The translations under genes were made by a program, and so were the position numbers. DNA of 32,693 nt, taken from contig JAFMJW010000015.1 in the NCBI GenBank assembly GCA_017853315.1, positions 1 through 32,693 of the forward strand, written 5' to 3'. The DNA is from Alphaproteobacteria bacterium (GTDB lineage: Bacteria > Desulfobacterota > Binatia > UBA12015). The notes below the pieces were generated by a model. That model was not told the origin of the DNA. It searched no databases and saw nothing but the letters and a program-made list of their open reading frames with translations. Below are positions 1 to 9,450 of the stretch, in pieces; within the stretch, counting starts at the first letter, position 1, and every line of letters begins with the position of its first letter.

Positions 1-2
1 TC

Positions 3-3000
3 CGGCGTCTCTCCCCGGACCGCCCGGGCGAGATCCTGCGCGGACTGCTCGACGTCGCCTGGGCCTCGCGCGACCGCTCGATCTTCGGCAAGACGCCGGC
101 CGGCGAGGTCGCGAGCGTGCCCCTGCCTCGTCCCGACGGCGAGGCGATGCAGGTCGTCGGCCTCCCGCTGCCCGGCCCGGGCGTCTACCTCGTCGAGCTC
201 GCGAGCACGGAGCTCGGCCGCGCCCTGCTGGGCACGACGGCGCCCATGTACGTCCAGACCGCGGCGATCGTCACCGACCTCGCCGTGCACTTCGAGCGCG
301 GGCCGGAGCGCTCGCTCGCGTGGGTGACCTCGCTCGGCGCCGGCAAGCCGGTGGCGGGCGCCGAGGTCGCGGTGCACGACTGCGCCGGCACGGTGCTCGC
401 CACGGCGAAGACCGGCGCCGACGGCATCGCCTGGTTCGACCGGCTGCCGTCGGCCGATCGGCAGCCCTCCTGCAAGTCGCCTCCCTCCTCCGAGGACGTC
501 GACGCGTTCCGCGAGTGGAACTCGGAGCTCATGGGCCTGACCGACGGACTGCTCGTGACCGCTCGGGTGGGCGACGACCTGGGCCTCGCGAGCACGGCGT
601 GGACCGACGGCATCGACCTCTTCCGGTTCGACCTGCCCTACCTCTTCGAGGACGCGCCGGGGACGCGCGCTCACACCGTGCTCGCTCGCAACCTGCTGCG
701 CGCGGGCGACACGGCGCACATGAAGCACGTCCTGCGCTCCGCGATCGGCCGCGGGTTCGGCCTGCTTCCGGCCGCCGAGCGCCCGACGACGGTGGTCTTG
801 CGCCACGACGGCAGCGGGACCGAGACCTCGCTGCCGCTCGCCTGGAATCCCGACGGCACCGCGACGACCGACTGGGCGATCCCGCGCGAGGCGAAGCTCG
901 GCCTCTACCGCGTCGTGCTGCGTCGGCCGTCCGCGTCCGAGCGCGCCGCGGCCGCCGCCTCGCCGACGCCCGCGCCCCGCCCCACTCCGAGCCCGCGCTG
1001 GCCGTATGCGTCGGTGCCCGACGGCTCGATCGACTCGCGCGAGTGGGAGTCGGGCCAGCTGCGCGTCGAGGAGTTCCGCGTCCCGCTGCTCGAGACCCGG
1101 CTGCGCCTGCCCGCGGGCCCCGAGGTCGCGCCGCGCGAGGTGACGGCCGACGTCGCCTCGACCTTCCTCGCGGGCGGGCCGGCGAAGGGGCTGCCGGTCG
1201 TGGTGCGCAGCCGCGTCGTCGAGAGCTGGCTCGACCTGCCGGCCCCCTTCTCCCGGCTGAGCTTCCAGGGAGGGCCGCTGGTCGAGGGAGTCGAGCGCTC
1301 CGCGAACGGCGGCCCGGTCGCCGAGGAGTCGAGCGAGGCCGCGCCCGGCGCGGACGGCTCGACGGCGACCAGGGGCGTCTTCCGCCGCGACGAGGTTCGC
1401 CTCGACGGCACCGGCTCGGCCCGCGTCGCGATCTCCGGCGTGCCCGCGGTCTCGAAGACGAGCGAGCTGCAGGTCGAGGCCGAGGTGCGCGATCCCAACG
1501 GCGAGAGCCAGACGACCACCTCGACGCTTCGACTCTGGCCCGCTTCCCGCGTCGTCGGGATCTCGGCCGAGGCCGACCCGCGACGGCGTCGGCGCGGTAC
1601 CGCCGAAATCGCCGTGCTCGACACCGCGCTCGCGCCGGTCGCGGGCGCGCGCGTCGACGTCGATCTCTTCACCCAGCGCACGTACACGACGCGGCAGCGC
1701 GTCGTCGGCGGGTTCTACGCCTGGCAGAACGTGGTCGAGACCCGTCGCGCGGGCTCCTTCTGCCACGGGCGCACCGGTCCCGACGGGCGGCTCCGCTGCA
1801 GGCACTCGCTGCCCGACGGGCACGACTTCCTGCTGCAGGCGCGCACCCGCGACGACGCCGGCCGCGTCGCGACCGCCACCTCGTCGATCTGGCTGCCGGG
1901 CGACGATTCGGACTGGAGCCCGCAGGCCGACGACGACCGGATGGACGTCGTCCCCGAGCGCAAGTCGTGGGAACCCGGCGAGACCGCGCGCCTGCGCGCC
2001 GACGTGCCCTTCCGCGAGGCGTCGGCGCTCGTCAGCGTCGCGCGCGAGGGCGTGCTCGACGCGCGCGTCGTCAGGATCGGGCGCGGCGACGGCGGCTTCG
2101 AGGTGCCGATCCTCCCGTCCTACTCGCCGAACGTGTTCGTCCACGTGCTCGCGGTGCGCGGGCGCGTCGGCTCGATCCAGCCGACGGCGACCCTCGACCT
2201 CGGCAAGCCGGCCTTCCGGCTCGGGATCGCGCCGCTCGACGTCGGCTGGAAGCCGCACCGCCTCGACGTGACCGTCGTGCCCGAGCGCGAGGTGTTCCAC
2301 CCGCGCGAGAAGGCGCGCGTGCGCATCGCCGTGCGCGCGGCCGACGGCAGCGCGCTCGCCGCCGGCTCCTCGGTCTCGGTCGCGGCGATCGACGAGGGCC
2401 TGCTCCGGCTGATGCCCAACGACAGCTGGAAGCTGCTCGAGGCGATGATGGCCCCGCGGCCCGACCGCGTCGAGACCTCGACCTCGATGCTGCACGTGAT
2501 CGGCAAGCGCCATTTCGGCAAGAAGGCGCGGCCCGACGGCGGAGGCGGCGGAGACAAGCCGACGCGCGAGCTCTTCGACACGCTGCTCCTGTGGAAGGGC
2601 ACGGTCGTGCTCGACCGCGCCGGCCGCGCCGAGGTCGAGGTGCCGCTCAACGACTCGCTCACCGCGTTCCGCATCGCCGCGGTCGCGGAGTCCGGCACCG
2701 AGCGCTTCGGCACGGGCGAGGCGACGATCCGCTCCACGCAGGACCTGATGCTGCTCTCCGGCCTGCCGCCGGTGGTCCGCAGCGGCGACCGGTTCACGGC
2801 GCCGGTCACGGTGCGCAACGCGTCCGACCGGCCGCTCGACGTGACGGTCCGCGCGCGCGCCGGGGGGCTCGCGAACCCCGAGCTCGGCGAGCGCGCGATG
2901 CGCCTCGAGCCCGGCGAGTCGCGCATCGCCACCTGGGAGGTCGCGGTCCCCGTCGGGATCGACGGCCTCGGCTGGCAGGTCGACGCGCGCGCGAGCGGTG

Positions 3001-4610
3001 CACCCGGCGGCGCGGTCGCGACCGACCGACTCGAAGTCCGCGAGCGCGTGGTCCCCTCGGTGCCGGTGCGCACGCTGCAGGCGACGCTCGCGCAGTGGAC
3101 GCCGCCCGGGCCGCTCGTCCAGCCGGTCGCCGCCCCCGCGGGAGCCGTCCCCGGCGCCGGCGGCGTCGACGTCGGGATCGCGCCGAGCCTCGGGGCCGGT
3201 CTCGACGGCGTGCGTGCCTGGATGCGCGAGTACCCGTACTCGTGCCTCGAGCAGCGCGTGTCGCGGGCGGTCGCCGTCGGCGATCCCACGCTCTGGAAGG
3301 ACGTCGTCGGCCGGCTGCCCTCGCTGCAGGACGGCGACGGGCTGCTCCGCTTCTTCCCGTCGATGCCGCGGGGCAGCCTCTGGCTGACCGGCTACGTGCT
3401 CGACGTCGCGCACCAGGCCGGGCTCGCGCTGCCGTCCGACGTCGAGGACAAGATGAAGTCGGCGCTGCGGTCGTTCGTCGGCGGCAACCTCCGCGTGCCC
3501 GACGGCGGCGGCAGCGACCTCGTGCCGCGCAAGCTCGCCGCGATCGCGGCGCTCGCGAGCGCCGGCGGCGCCTCCGGCGCCGACCCGGCCCTGCTCGCGG
3601 GCATCGAGATCGAGCCCGCGCTCTGGCCGACGCGCACGGTCCTCGACTGGTGGCAGGTGCTGCGGCGCACGCCGGCCGTGCCCGACCGCGACGCGCGCAC
3701 GCGGGAGGCCCTGTCCGTGCTGCGCTCCCGGCTCGACCTCTCGGGAACGACGCTCGCGTTCGCGGCCGACCCGCGCGGGCGCTTCGGCGACGGTTTCGGC
3801 AGCGACGACGTGGACGCCCTGCGGCTCGTCCTCGGCGCGGTCGAGAGCGGAGCCTTCGAGGACGACCAGGGACGGCTCATGCGCGGCGCGCTCGCGCGCC
3901 AGTCGAAGGGCGCGTGGCCCGGGACGGTCGCGAACGCGTGGGGCACCATCGCGACCCGTCGCTTCGTCGCGGCCCACGAGAAGGAGCCGGTCGACGGCAC
4001 GACGACGGCGACGCTCGCCGGTGCAGCGCAGTCGGTCGACTGGGCGAAGGAGCCCGCCGGGCGGACGCTGTCCTTCGCGTGGCCCGCCGCCGGAGCCGAT
4101 CTCGCGATCGACCACCGCGGCGCGGGCCGTCCCTGGACGACGATCCGCACCCGCGCCGCCGTGCCGCTCGCGGAGCCGCTCTCGGCCGGCTTCCGCATCC
4201 GTCGCACCGTCGAGCCGATCGAGCGGCGCAGCCCGGATCGCTGGAGCGTCGGCGACACGATGCGGGTACGGGTCGAGGTCGAGGCCGCGGCCGAGCAGGG
4301 CTGGACCGTCGTCGACGACCCGGTGCCGCCCGGCGCGAGCTGGCTCGCGCGCGGCTTCTCGACCGACTCCGCCCTCGCCACGACCGGAGCGACACCCGCC
4401 CCGGGCTTCCCCCCGACCTTCGAGGAGCGTGCCTTCGAGGGACTGCGCGCCTACTGGGAGTCGGTCGGCGCGGGACGTCTGGTCGCCGAGTACTCGATCC
4501 GCCTGAACCAGGCCGGCGTCTTCCGGCTGCCCCCGACCCACGTCGAGGCGCTGTACGCGCCCGAGGTCATGGCCGAGGCTCCCATCCCGCCGCTCGAGGT
4601 CGTGGAGTGA
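3..4610 (+). CDS. Bacterial alpha-2-macroglobulin (YfhM-like), 5' end outside window
   Basis: Large periplasmic or inner-membrane-anchored protease trap. The frame is open from the first bases of the window, so the true start, signal peptide and first domains lie upstream; about 1,535 residues are visible against roughly 1,500-1,900 for the family. What identifies it is the thioester region YPYSCLEQ (Cys codon 3243-3245), preceded by a typical A2M segment with LWKGTVVLD and VPLNDSLTAFRIAAVAE (near 2590-2690). Downstream lies an alpha-helical complement-like region and then a C-terminal receptor-type domain. The thioester Cys and Gln are intact, so it should be able to form a covalent trap (known for the family, inferred here). 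Its stop overlaps the start of pbpC by four bases, the arrangement known for the yfhM-pbpC type. An in-frame GTG at 117 is only an internal codon. Confidence 0.93.
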   Translation, partial: RRLSPDRPGEILRGLLDVAWASRDRSIFGKTPAGEVASVPLPRPDGEAMQVVGLPLPGPGVYLVELASTELGRALLGTTAPMYVQTAAIVTDLAVHFERGPERSLAWVTSLGAGKPVAGAEVAVHDCAGTVLATAKTGADGIAWFDRLPSADRQPSCKSPPSSEDVDAFREWNSELMGLTDGLLVTARVGDDLGLASTAWTDGIDLFRFDLPYLFEDAPGTRAHTVLARNLLRAGDTAHMKHVLRSAIGRGFGLLPAAERPTTVVLRHDGSGTETSLPLAWNPDGTATTDWAIPREAKLGLYRVVLRRPSASERAAAAASPTPAPRPTPSPRWPYASVPDGSIDSREWESGQLRVEEFRVPLLETRLRLPAGPEVAPREVTADVASTFLAGGPAKGLPVVVRSRVVESWLDLPAPFSRLSFQGGPLVEGVERSANGGPVAEESSEAAPGADGSTATRGVFRRDEVRLDGTGSARVAISGVPAVSKTSELQVEAEVRDPNGESQTTTSTLRLWPASRVVGISAEADPRRRRRGTAEIAVLDTALAPVAGARVDVDLFTQRTYTTRQRVVGGFYAWQNVVETRRAGSFCHGRTGPDGRLRCRHSLPDGHDFLLQARTRDDAGRVATATSSIWLPGDDSDWSPQADDDRMDVVPERKSWEPGETARLRADVPFREASALVSVAREGVLDARVVRIGRGDGGFEVPILPSYSPNVFVHVLAVRGRVGSIQPTATLDLGKPAFRLGIAPLDVGWKPHRLDVTVVPEREVFHPREKARVRIAVRAADGSALAAGSSVSVAAIDEGLLRLMPNDSWKLLEAMMAPRPDRVETSTSMLHVIGKRHFGKKARPDGGGGGDKPTRELFDTLLLWKGTVVLDRAGRAEVEVPLNDSLTAFRIAAVAESGTERFGTGEATIRSTQDLMLLSGLPPVVRSGDRFTAPVTVRNASDRPLDVTVRARAGGLANPELGERAMRLEPGESRIATWEVAVPVGIDGLGWQVDARASGAPGGAVATDRLEVRERVVPSVPVRTLQATLAQWTPPGPLVQPVAAPAGAVPGAGGVDVGIAPSLGAGLDGVRAWMREYPYSCLEQRVSRAVAVGDPTLWKDVVGRLPSLQDGDGLLRFFPSMPRGSLWLTGYVLDVAHQAGLALPSDVEDKMKSALRSFVGGNLRVPDGGGSDLVPRKLAAIAALASAGGASGADPALLAGIEIEPALWPTRTVLDWWQVLRRTPAVPDRDARTREALSVLRSRLDLSGTTLAFAADPRGRFGDGFGSDDVDALRLVLGAVESGAFEDDQGRLMRGALARQSKGAWPGTVANAWGTIATRRFVAAHEKEPVDGTTTATLAGAAQSVDWAKEPAGRTLSFAWPAAGADLAIDHRGAGRPWTTIRTRAAVPLAEPLSAGFRIRRTVEPIERRSPDRWSVGDTMRVRVEVEAAAEQGWTVVDDPVPPGASWLARGFSTDSALATTGATPAPGFPPTFEERAFEGLRAYWESVGAGRLVAEYSIRLNQAGVFRLPPTHVEALYAPEVMAEAPIPPLEVVE

Positions 4611-6880
4611 GCCGGGCGCGCCGCGCGCTTTCCGTCGGCACCGCGACGGCCGCGGTCGCCGCACCCGCCGCGGTGCTGGCCGCCCTGCTCCTCCTCGCCC
4701 CGTCGGCCCGCGCGGTACCGGGCTTCGACGAGGCGCGCGCGCGACACCGCCCCTCGGACCTCCTGCTGCTCGACCGCCACGGCGAGGTGCTCGACGCGCG
4801 CCGCGTCGACCTCGACCGCCGACGCCTCGAGTGGACGCCGCTCGACCGCGTCGCGCCCGCTCTGCGGCGCGCCGTGGTCGTCTCCGAGGATCGTCGCTTC
4901 GTCGAGCACGGCGGGGTCGACGCGCGCGCGCTCGCGGCGGGCGCGATCGCGCGGCTTCGCGGCGGCCCCCGTCGCGGCGGGAGCACGATCGCGATGCAGC
5001 TCGCCGACCTGCTCGGCATCTCGCCGTCGCGCGCCGGCGGGCGCGGACTCGCGGGTAAGCTCTCGCAGGTCGCGGCCGCACGCGCGCTCGGCGCCTCGTG
5101 GTCGAAGGACGAGATCCTCGAGGCCTATCTCAACCTCGCCCCCCTGCGCGGCGAGGCGATCGGCGTCGACGCGGCTTCGCGGCTCCTCTTCGGCAAGGCG
5201 CCGCACGCGCTCTCCGACGCGGAGGCGGTCACGCTCGCCGCCCTCCTGCGCTCGCCGAACGCGCCGCCGGCATCCGTGCGCCGACGGGCCGAGACCCTCG
5301 CCGCCGACATGGCCCGATCGGGCGATCCCGCCGGAGAGGCGCTCGCGGGGCCCGGCGGCACGGCGGCGATCGCCGCCGCGGTCGAGCGCGCGTGCGAGCC
5401 GGGCGCCGCCCGCTCCCCGGTGGCGCGGATCTCGCTCGCGCCGCACGCAGCGGCGCGCCTGCTGCGCCCGGGCGGGCCGCCGGCGCTGCGCACGACGCTC
5501 GACGCGCACCTCCAGCGCGCCGCCACCGAGATCCTCGAGCGGCAGGTCCGCGCCATCGCCGAGCGCAACGTGCACGACGGCGCGGCGATCGTGCTCGACG
5601 TCGAGAGCGGCGAGGTGCTCGCCTGGGTCGGCGGCAGCGGCGCCACTTCGAGCGCCCGTCACGTCGACGGCGTGGTCGCCCATCGCCAGGCGGGCTCCAC
5701 GCTGAAGCCGCTCCTCTACGCGACGGCCCTCGACGAGCGGCGCCTCACCGCGGCCTCCCCGATCGCCGACCTGCCGCTCGAGGTCGCGGTGACCGGCTCC
5801 GGCGTCTGGCGGCCGCGCGACTACGACCCGCGCTGGCGCGGCCTCGTCACGATGCGGGAGGCGCTCGCCGGGTCGCTGAACGTGCCCGCGGTCCGCACGC
5901 TCGGGCTCGTCGGGCCGTCCACGTTCGCGACCGCGCTGCGGCGCATGGGCTTCTCCGGCGTCGACCGCCCGGGCGACCACTACGGGCCCGCGCTCGCGCT
6001 CGGCGCCGCCGACGTGAGCCTGCTCGAGCTCGCGAACGCCTACCGCGCGCTCGCGCGCGGCGGGCTCTGGACGCCGACGGCCCCGCTCGCAGCCGGCGAT
6101 CGCGAGCCGGCGGGCGGCCCGCCCGTCGCCGACGGCCGGCGCATCTGGTCGCCCGGGGCGGCCTTCGTCGTCGCCGACGTGCTCTCCGACCGCGACGGGC
6201 GCAGCGCGACCTTCGGGCTCGAGAGCGCGCTCTCGACCCGCTTCTGGTCGGCGGTGAAGACCGGCACGAGCCGCGACATGCGCGACAACTGGTGCGTCGG
6301 CTTCACGCGGCGCCACGTGGTCGCGGTCTGGGTCGGCAACTTCTCGGGCGAGCCGATGCACGACGTGAGCGGCGTCTCCGGCGCGGCCCCGGCCTGGCAG
6401 GAGATCGTCGGCCTCCTGCAGGCCGGCCTGGTCGACGAGCGCCCCGCGCCCCCGTCCGGGCTCGTGCGCCGTCGCGTGCGCTTCGCCTCGGAGCCCGAGC
6501 GCGACGAGTGGTTCCTCGCCGGGACCGAGCCGTCCTCGCGCGTCGTCGAGACCGCGCGCCCGATCGCGCGCATCGAGTCGCCGGTCGAGGACGGCGTGTT
6601 CGCGATCGACCCCGACGCGCCGCCCGCGCGCCAGCGCATCGCGCTCGACGCGAGCGGGGCGCCCGCAGGCGCCTCGTGGCGGATGGACGGTGCCGCTCTC
6701 GGCGCGGCGGAGCGCCTGCTGCTGTGGGAACCGCGCCCGGGCCGGCACCGCCTGGAACTCGCAGACACGGGCGGCCGGGTGCTCGACCGGGTCGCCTTCG
6801 AGGTCAGAGGCCCGGGCCCGGCAACGCCCCCGTCGACCCCGCCGTCATCCCGCCGTCCACCGCGATCGCCTGCCCGCTGA
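4607..6880 (+). CDS. pbpC: Penicillin-binding protein 1C (bifunctional glycosyltransferase/transpeptidase)
   Basis: Peptidoglycan synthase anchored in the inner membrane. The start is the GTG at 4607, inside the A2M stop (GTGA overlap), giving 757 residues, close to E. coli PBP1C (770). Residues 5-35 form an N-terminal hydrophobic anchor. The GT51 domain follows, with catalytic Glu94 in SEDRRFVEHGGVD and the STIAMQ motif. The transpeptidase has STLK (Ser364, Lys367), SLN (Ser423) and KTG (551-553). The C-terminal part, with PIARIESPVEDGVF onward, matches the BiPBP_C domain specific to PBP1C. Coupling to A2M suggests a repair role: the macroglobulin traps proteases that come through a damaged envelope while PBP1C mends the wall (proposed for the family). 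The last 77 bases overlap the SDR gene on the other strand, and the Pro/Arg/Ser-rich tail encoded there is probably dispensable. Confidence 0.95.
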   Translation: MSRARRALSVGTATAAVAAPAAVLAALLLLAPSARAVPGFDEARARHRPSDLLLLDRHGEVLDARRVDLDRRRLEWTPLDRVAPALRRAVVVSEDRRFVEHGGVDARALAAGAIARLRGGPRRGGSTIAMQLADLLGISPSRAGGRGLAGKLSQVAAARALGASWSKDEILEAYLNLAPLRGEAIGVDAASRLLFGKAPHALSDAEAVTLAALLRSPNAPPASVRRRAETLAADMARSGDPAGEALAGPGGTAAIAAAVERACEPGAARSPVARISLAPHAAARLLRPGGPPALRTTLDAHLQRAATEILERQVRAIAERNVHDGAAIVLDVESGEVLAWVGGSGATSSARHVDGVVAHRQAGSTLKPLLYATALDERRLTAASPIADLPLEVAVTGSGVWRPRDYDPRWRGLVTMREALAGSLNVPAVRTLGLVGPSTFATALRRMGFSGVDRPGDHYGPALALGAADVSLLELANAYRALARGGLWTPTAPLAAGDREPAGGPPVADGRRIWSPGAAFVVADVLSDRDGRSATFGLESALSTRFWSAVKTGTSRDMRDNWCVGFTRRHVVAVWVGNFSGEPMHDVSGVSGAAPAWQEIVGLLQAGLVDERPAPPSGLVRRRVRFASEPERDEWFLAGTEPSSRVVETARPIARIESPVEDGVFAIDPDAPPARQRIALDASGAPAGASWRMDGAALGAAERLLLWEPRPGRHRLELADTGGRVLDRVAFEVRGPGPATPPSTPPSSRRPPRSPAR

Positions 6881-7574
6881 CGAACGACGCGTCGTCGCTC
6901 GCGAGGAAGAGCACGAGCCGCGCGACCTCCTCGGGCTCGCCGATGCGGCCGAGCGCGTGGATGCGCCCGATCCTCGCGATCGCCGCCTCGTCGACCGAGA
7001 AGCCGCCGAGCATCGGCGTGCGGATGATCCCCGGGCAGACCGCGTTCACCCGGATGCCGGCCGAACCGACCTCGATCGCCGCGGTCCGGGTGAGCCCGAC
7101 GACCGCGTGCTTGGTCGCGGCATAGGAGCCGAGCATCGGCGCGCCGGTCAGGCCGGCCACGCTCGCGGTGTTCACGATGCTGCCGCGGGCGGGCCCCGGG
7201 TTCGCCATCATCGCGGGGACCGCGTGCTGGATCCCGTGGAGGACGCCGGTCACGTTCACGTCGAGGAGGTCGCGGTGCGCCTGCGGGTCCATCGCGACGA
7301 GCGGGCCGTTGCGCTCGATGCCGGCGTTGTTGAACAGGACGTCGAGGCGGCCGTGGTCGGCGACGGCGCGCGCGACCAGCGCGGCGACGTCTCCGGAGCG
7401 CCGCACGTCGCAGGCGACGAAGGTGCCGCCGATGTCCCGGGCGACGGCCGCCCCGTCCTGCACGTCGCCGATCACGACGCGAGCCCCCGCCTGCGCGAAC
7501 AGCCGCGCGGTCGCGGCCCCGATCCCCGAGGCCCCCCCGGTCACCACCGCCACCTTGCCGTCGAGTCGATTCAT
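6804..7574 (-). CDS. SDR-family NAD(P)-dependent oxidoreductase
   Basis: Classical short-chain dehydrogenase of 256 residues. The Rossmann motif TGGASGIG lies at about residues 12-19, NNAG near 87-90, the catalytic Ser in NTASVAG, and the YxxxK pair in SYAATKHAV. The C-terminal SGQAIAVDGGM is typical of 3-oxoacyl-ACP reductase-like members. The ATG start at 7574 has GGGGGAAA just upstream. The substrate cannot be told from sequence; an alcohol/ketone conversion is all I would claim. It is the last gene of a minus-strand run with the creatininase-like gene (28 bp gap) and the acid phosphatase. The final residues after VDGGM are unusual for the family and are encoded in the overlap with pbpC. 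Confidence 0.93.
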   Translation of the reverse strand: MNRLDGKVAVVTGGASGIGAATARLFAQAGARVVIGDVQDGAAVARDIGGTFVACDVRRSGDVAALVARAVADHGRLDVLFNNAGIERNGPLVAMDPQAHRDLLDVNVTGVLHGIQHAVPAMMANPGPARGSIVNTASVAGLTGAPMLGSYAATKHAVVGLTRTAAIEVGSAGIRVNAVCPGIIRTPMLGGFSVDEAAIARIGRIHALGRIGEPEEVARLVLFLASDDASFVSGQAIAVDGGMTAGSTGALPGPGL

Positions 7575-7602
7575 GATTTCCCCCTCGGGCCGCGGGTGCG
7601 GC

Positions 7603-8583
7603 TCAGGAAAGCAGCGCCGCGAGCACCGCGGCGGCGAGCGCCAGCCGAGCGAAGAAGCCCGGCTGGATCACCGCGTGGTCCGACGCGATGCTGCGGACGT
7701 TCTCCGGTGCGAGCGCCCCTCGAACGACGTCCGTGACGATCGCCGTGCAGTCCTCGGCGAGGATCTCCTTGAAGGCGCGGCCGATCTCGGCGCTCGCGAC
7801 CGAGGGGTCGCCCTTCCAGCTGACCTCCGCACCGCCGTAGCCGAAGTGCGCGTTGAGCAGCCAGCCGACGCTGCCGGCGAGCTGGTCGGCCGTCTCGCGC
7901 AGCGGCGGCAGGAGCCCGCCGAGCGCCGCCAGCGGCCGGAACTTCGGCGGCGCGAGCGGGCCGAGCGCGCGGTAGCACGGGTCGACCAGCTCGGGTCGCG
8001 TCGCCAGCATGAACGACGTCTCCCACGCGCCGGCGTGCTCGCCGGTCAACAGCGCCTCGCGCTCGCGCGGCTCGAGCGCGCGCCCCAGCAGTTCCTCGAG
8101 CCGCGCGTTGCGGCCGCCGGTGATCACCCGGTGGAGCACCTGGATGGACGGCGTGACCATCCGGATGCCGAAGCGGCGGCTCGTCCGACGGCAGGCGTGC
8201 TCGATCGCCGCCGCGTGGCGCGGCCCGCCGTGCCCGTTGGTGACGACCACCGTGCCGAAGCCCGCGCGCGCAAGCGAGGCGCCGTGGCCGAGGAGCACGC
8301 GGTGGAACGCGCTCGGCCGCACGTCCATCGAGCCCCGCAGCGGCAGCTCGTCCGCCCCCACCGTGAGCGGCGGGTAGACGGCGACCGTCCAGTCGGGATG
8401 GCCCTCGGCGAAGCGGCGCGCGGTCTCCTCGGCCATCCACTGCGCCATCGCGACGTCCTGCACGATCGGCAGGTGCGGCCCGTGGACTTCGAGCCCGCTC
8501 ACCGCGAGGAACGCGATCGAGCGATGGCGATCGAGCCGGCGGATGCGGTCGTAGGTGAGCTCTTCGGCTCGGACGAGAGGCAT
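7603..8583 (-). CDS. Creatininase-family metal-dependent amidohydrolase
   Basis: 326 residues. Metal-site residues of the creatininase fold are present: Glu32-x-His34 and Asp43 in LEVHGPHLPIVQD, His118 in TNGHGG, and the EHAGAWETS segment at 182-190. These match the spacing of Glu34, His36, Asp45 and His120 in Pseudomonas creatininase. The family cleaves cyclic or linear amides (creatinine, formamidopyrimidine intermediates, the mycofactocin precursor), and the actual substrate here is unknown. The last 17 residues form a hydrophobic stretch (FFARLALAAAVLAALLS) that could be a membrane tail, which is not usual in the family. It lies between an acid phosphatase gene and an SDR gene on the same strand, with short gaps of about 30 bp. 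The start is ATG at 8583. Confidence 0.88.
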   Translation of the reverse strand: MPLVRAEELTYDRIRRLDRHRSIAFLAVSGLEVHGPHLPIVQDVAMAQWMAEETARRFAEGHPDWTVAVYPPLTVGADELPLRGSMDVRPSAFHRVLLGHGASLARAGFGTVVVTNGHGGPRHAAAIEHACRRTSRRFGIRMVTPSIQVLHRVITGGRNARLEELLGRALEPREREALLTGEHAGAWETSFMLATRPELVDPCYRALGPLAPPKFRPLAALGGLLPPLRETADQLAGSVGWLLNAHFGYGGAEVSWKGDPSVASAEIGRAFKEILAEDCTAIVTDVVRGALAPENVRSIASDHAVIQPGFFARLALAAAVLAALLS

Positions 8584-8615
8584 GTCGGCGAACCCCCGGG
8601 TGCGCGGAAGCGGCG

Positions 8616-9374
8616 TCAGCGGATGCGGTAGACGGGATTCGGAAGCTTGTAGAAGCGCTCGGCGAAGCCGCCCGTGAGGTCGGTCTCCTGGTCGCCGACG
8701 ACCGCGATCACGTTCCAACCTCCGTTCAGGAGCTCGCGGCGCGCGCTCGCCTTGAAGTCGGCCGAGCTCGGGTACTTCGCGTCCTTGGGCGGGCCGATCA
8801 CGTCGGTGAACTCGTAGCCCTGCTCGCGCAGGTTGCGGCGCGTCGCCTCCAGGAGCTCCGGAGGCCGCGTCACGACGAAGAACACGGCGACGCCGAGCTC
8901 GCGCGCGTGCCGGGCCAGCGCCAGCACCGGGCGCACGGCCTGCGCCTTCGCCGACTTCTGCCACTCGCGAAGCCCGCAGGGCCCGTGCTCGAGGTTGCAG
9001 GGGCCGTCGACGATCCGGGCCCAGCGGTTCGCGCGGAGCGCCGGCCAGTTCGACAGCGCCGTCTCGTCGACGTCGAGGACGATCGCGGGCTTCGCGACCG
9101 CCTTCGCGCGCTCCTCCATCCACGCGTTCGCGAGCGCGGTCACCGACGAGACCTCGGCCTCCCATCGACCGGACTTGATCCACGCGTCGATCGCCGCCTG
9201 GGTGTCCCACAGGTTCGGCACGACGAGCGGTACCGCGGCCGCCCCGGGTGTTCCGGGTGCCGCCTGCGCGGGGGACGGCACCCCGCCCCGGGCCGCCTGC
9301 GTGCAGCCGGCGGCGCAGGCGAGGACGAGGGCGAGGGTCGGGATGGTCGCGGTGGCGGCAGGCGATCGGCGCAT
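8616..9374 (-). CDS. HAD-superfamily acid phosphatase, lipoprotein (class IIIB)
   Basis: Predicted outer-membrane or periplasmic lipoprotein of 252 residues that hydrolyses phosphomonoesters. The signal peptide ends in a lipobox, LACAAGC, with Cys24 as the lipidated residue. HAD motif I is DVDET (Asp101, Asp103), with Asp101 the expected nucleophile. Motif II is in FFVVTRPPE, the conserved Lys lies in GPPKDAKYP, and motif III is in VGDQETDLTGG. The terminal FYKLPNPVYRI is characteristic of the Acid_phosphat_B group (vegetative storage protein and e(P4) relatives). A GGAGG sequence lies about 9 bases upstream of the ATG at 9374. It is the first gene of the minus-strand run and diverges from valS across 76 bp. 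The natural substrate is unknown; nucleotides are a reasonable guess. Confidence 0.92.
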   Translation of the reverse strand: MRRSPAATATIPTLALVLACAAGCTQAARGGVPSPAQAAPGTPGAAAVPLVVPNLWDTQAAIDAWIKSGRWEAEVSSVTALANAWMEERAKAVAKPAIVLDVDETALSNWPALRANRWARIVDGPCNLEHGPCGLREWQKSAKAQAVRPVLALARHARELGVAVFFVVTRPPELLEATRRNLREQGYEFTDVIGPPKDAKYPSSADFKASARRELLNGGWNVIAVVGDQETDLTGGFAERFYKLPNPVYRIR

Positions 9375-9450
9375 CGGCGGGAACCTCCGCGCCCGAGGCT
9401 AGCCCGCTTGGCGGGCGGCCGCACGCGGGCTTTGCTACCTCCCCGCCGCG

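Noticed and set aside
7603-8583. Creatininase gene as MftE of a mycofactocin cluster, with the adjacent SDR as its oxidoreductase
   Set aside because: No mftA precursor, radical SAM enzyme or other mycofactocin gene lies nearby, and SDR neighbours are too common to count.
9401-9432. Two mutually exclusive short stems upstream of valS (AGCCCGC with either of two GCGGGC arms), suggesting an attenuator
   Set aside because: Only 6-7 bp in GC-rich sequence, no T-tract and no T-box landmarks. Chance is a sufficient explanation.
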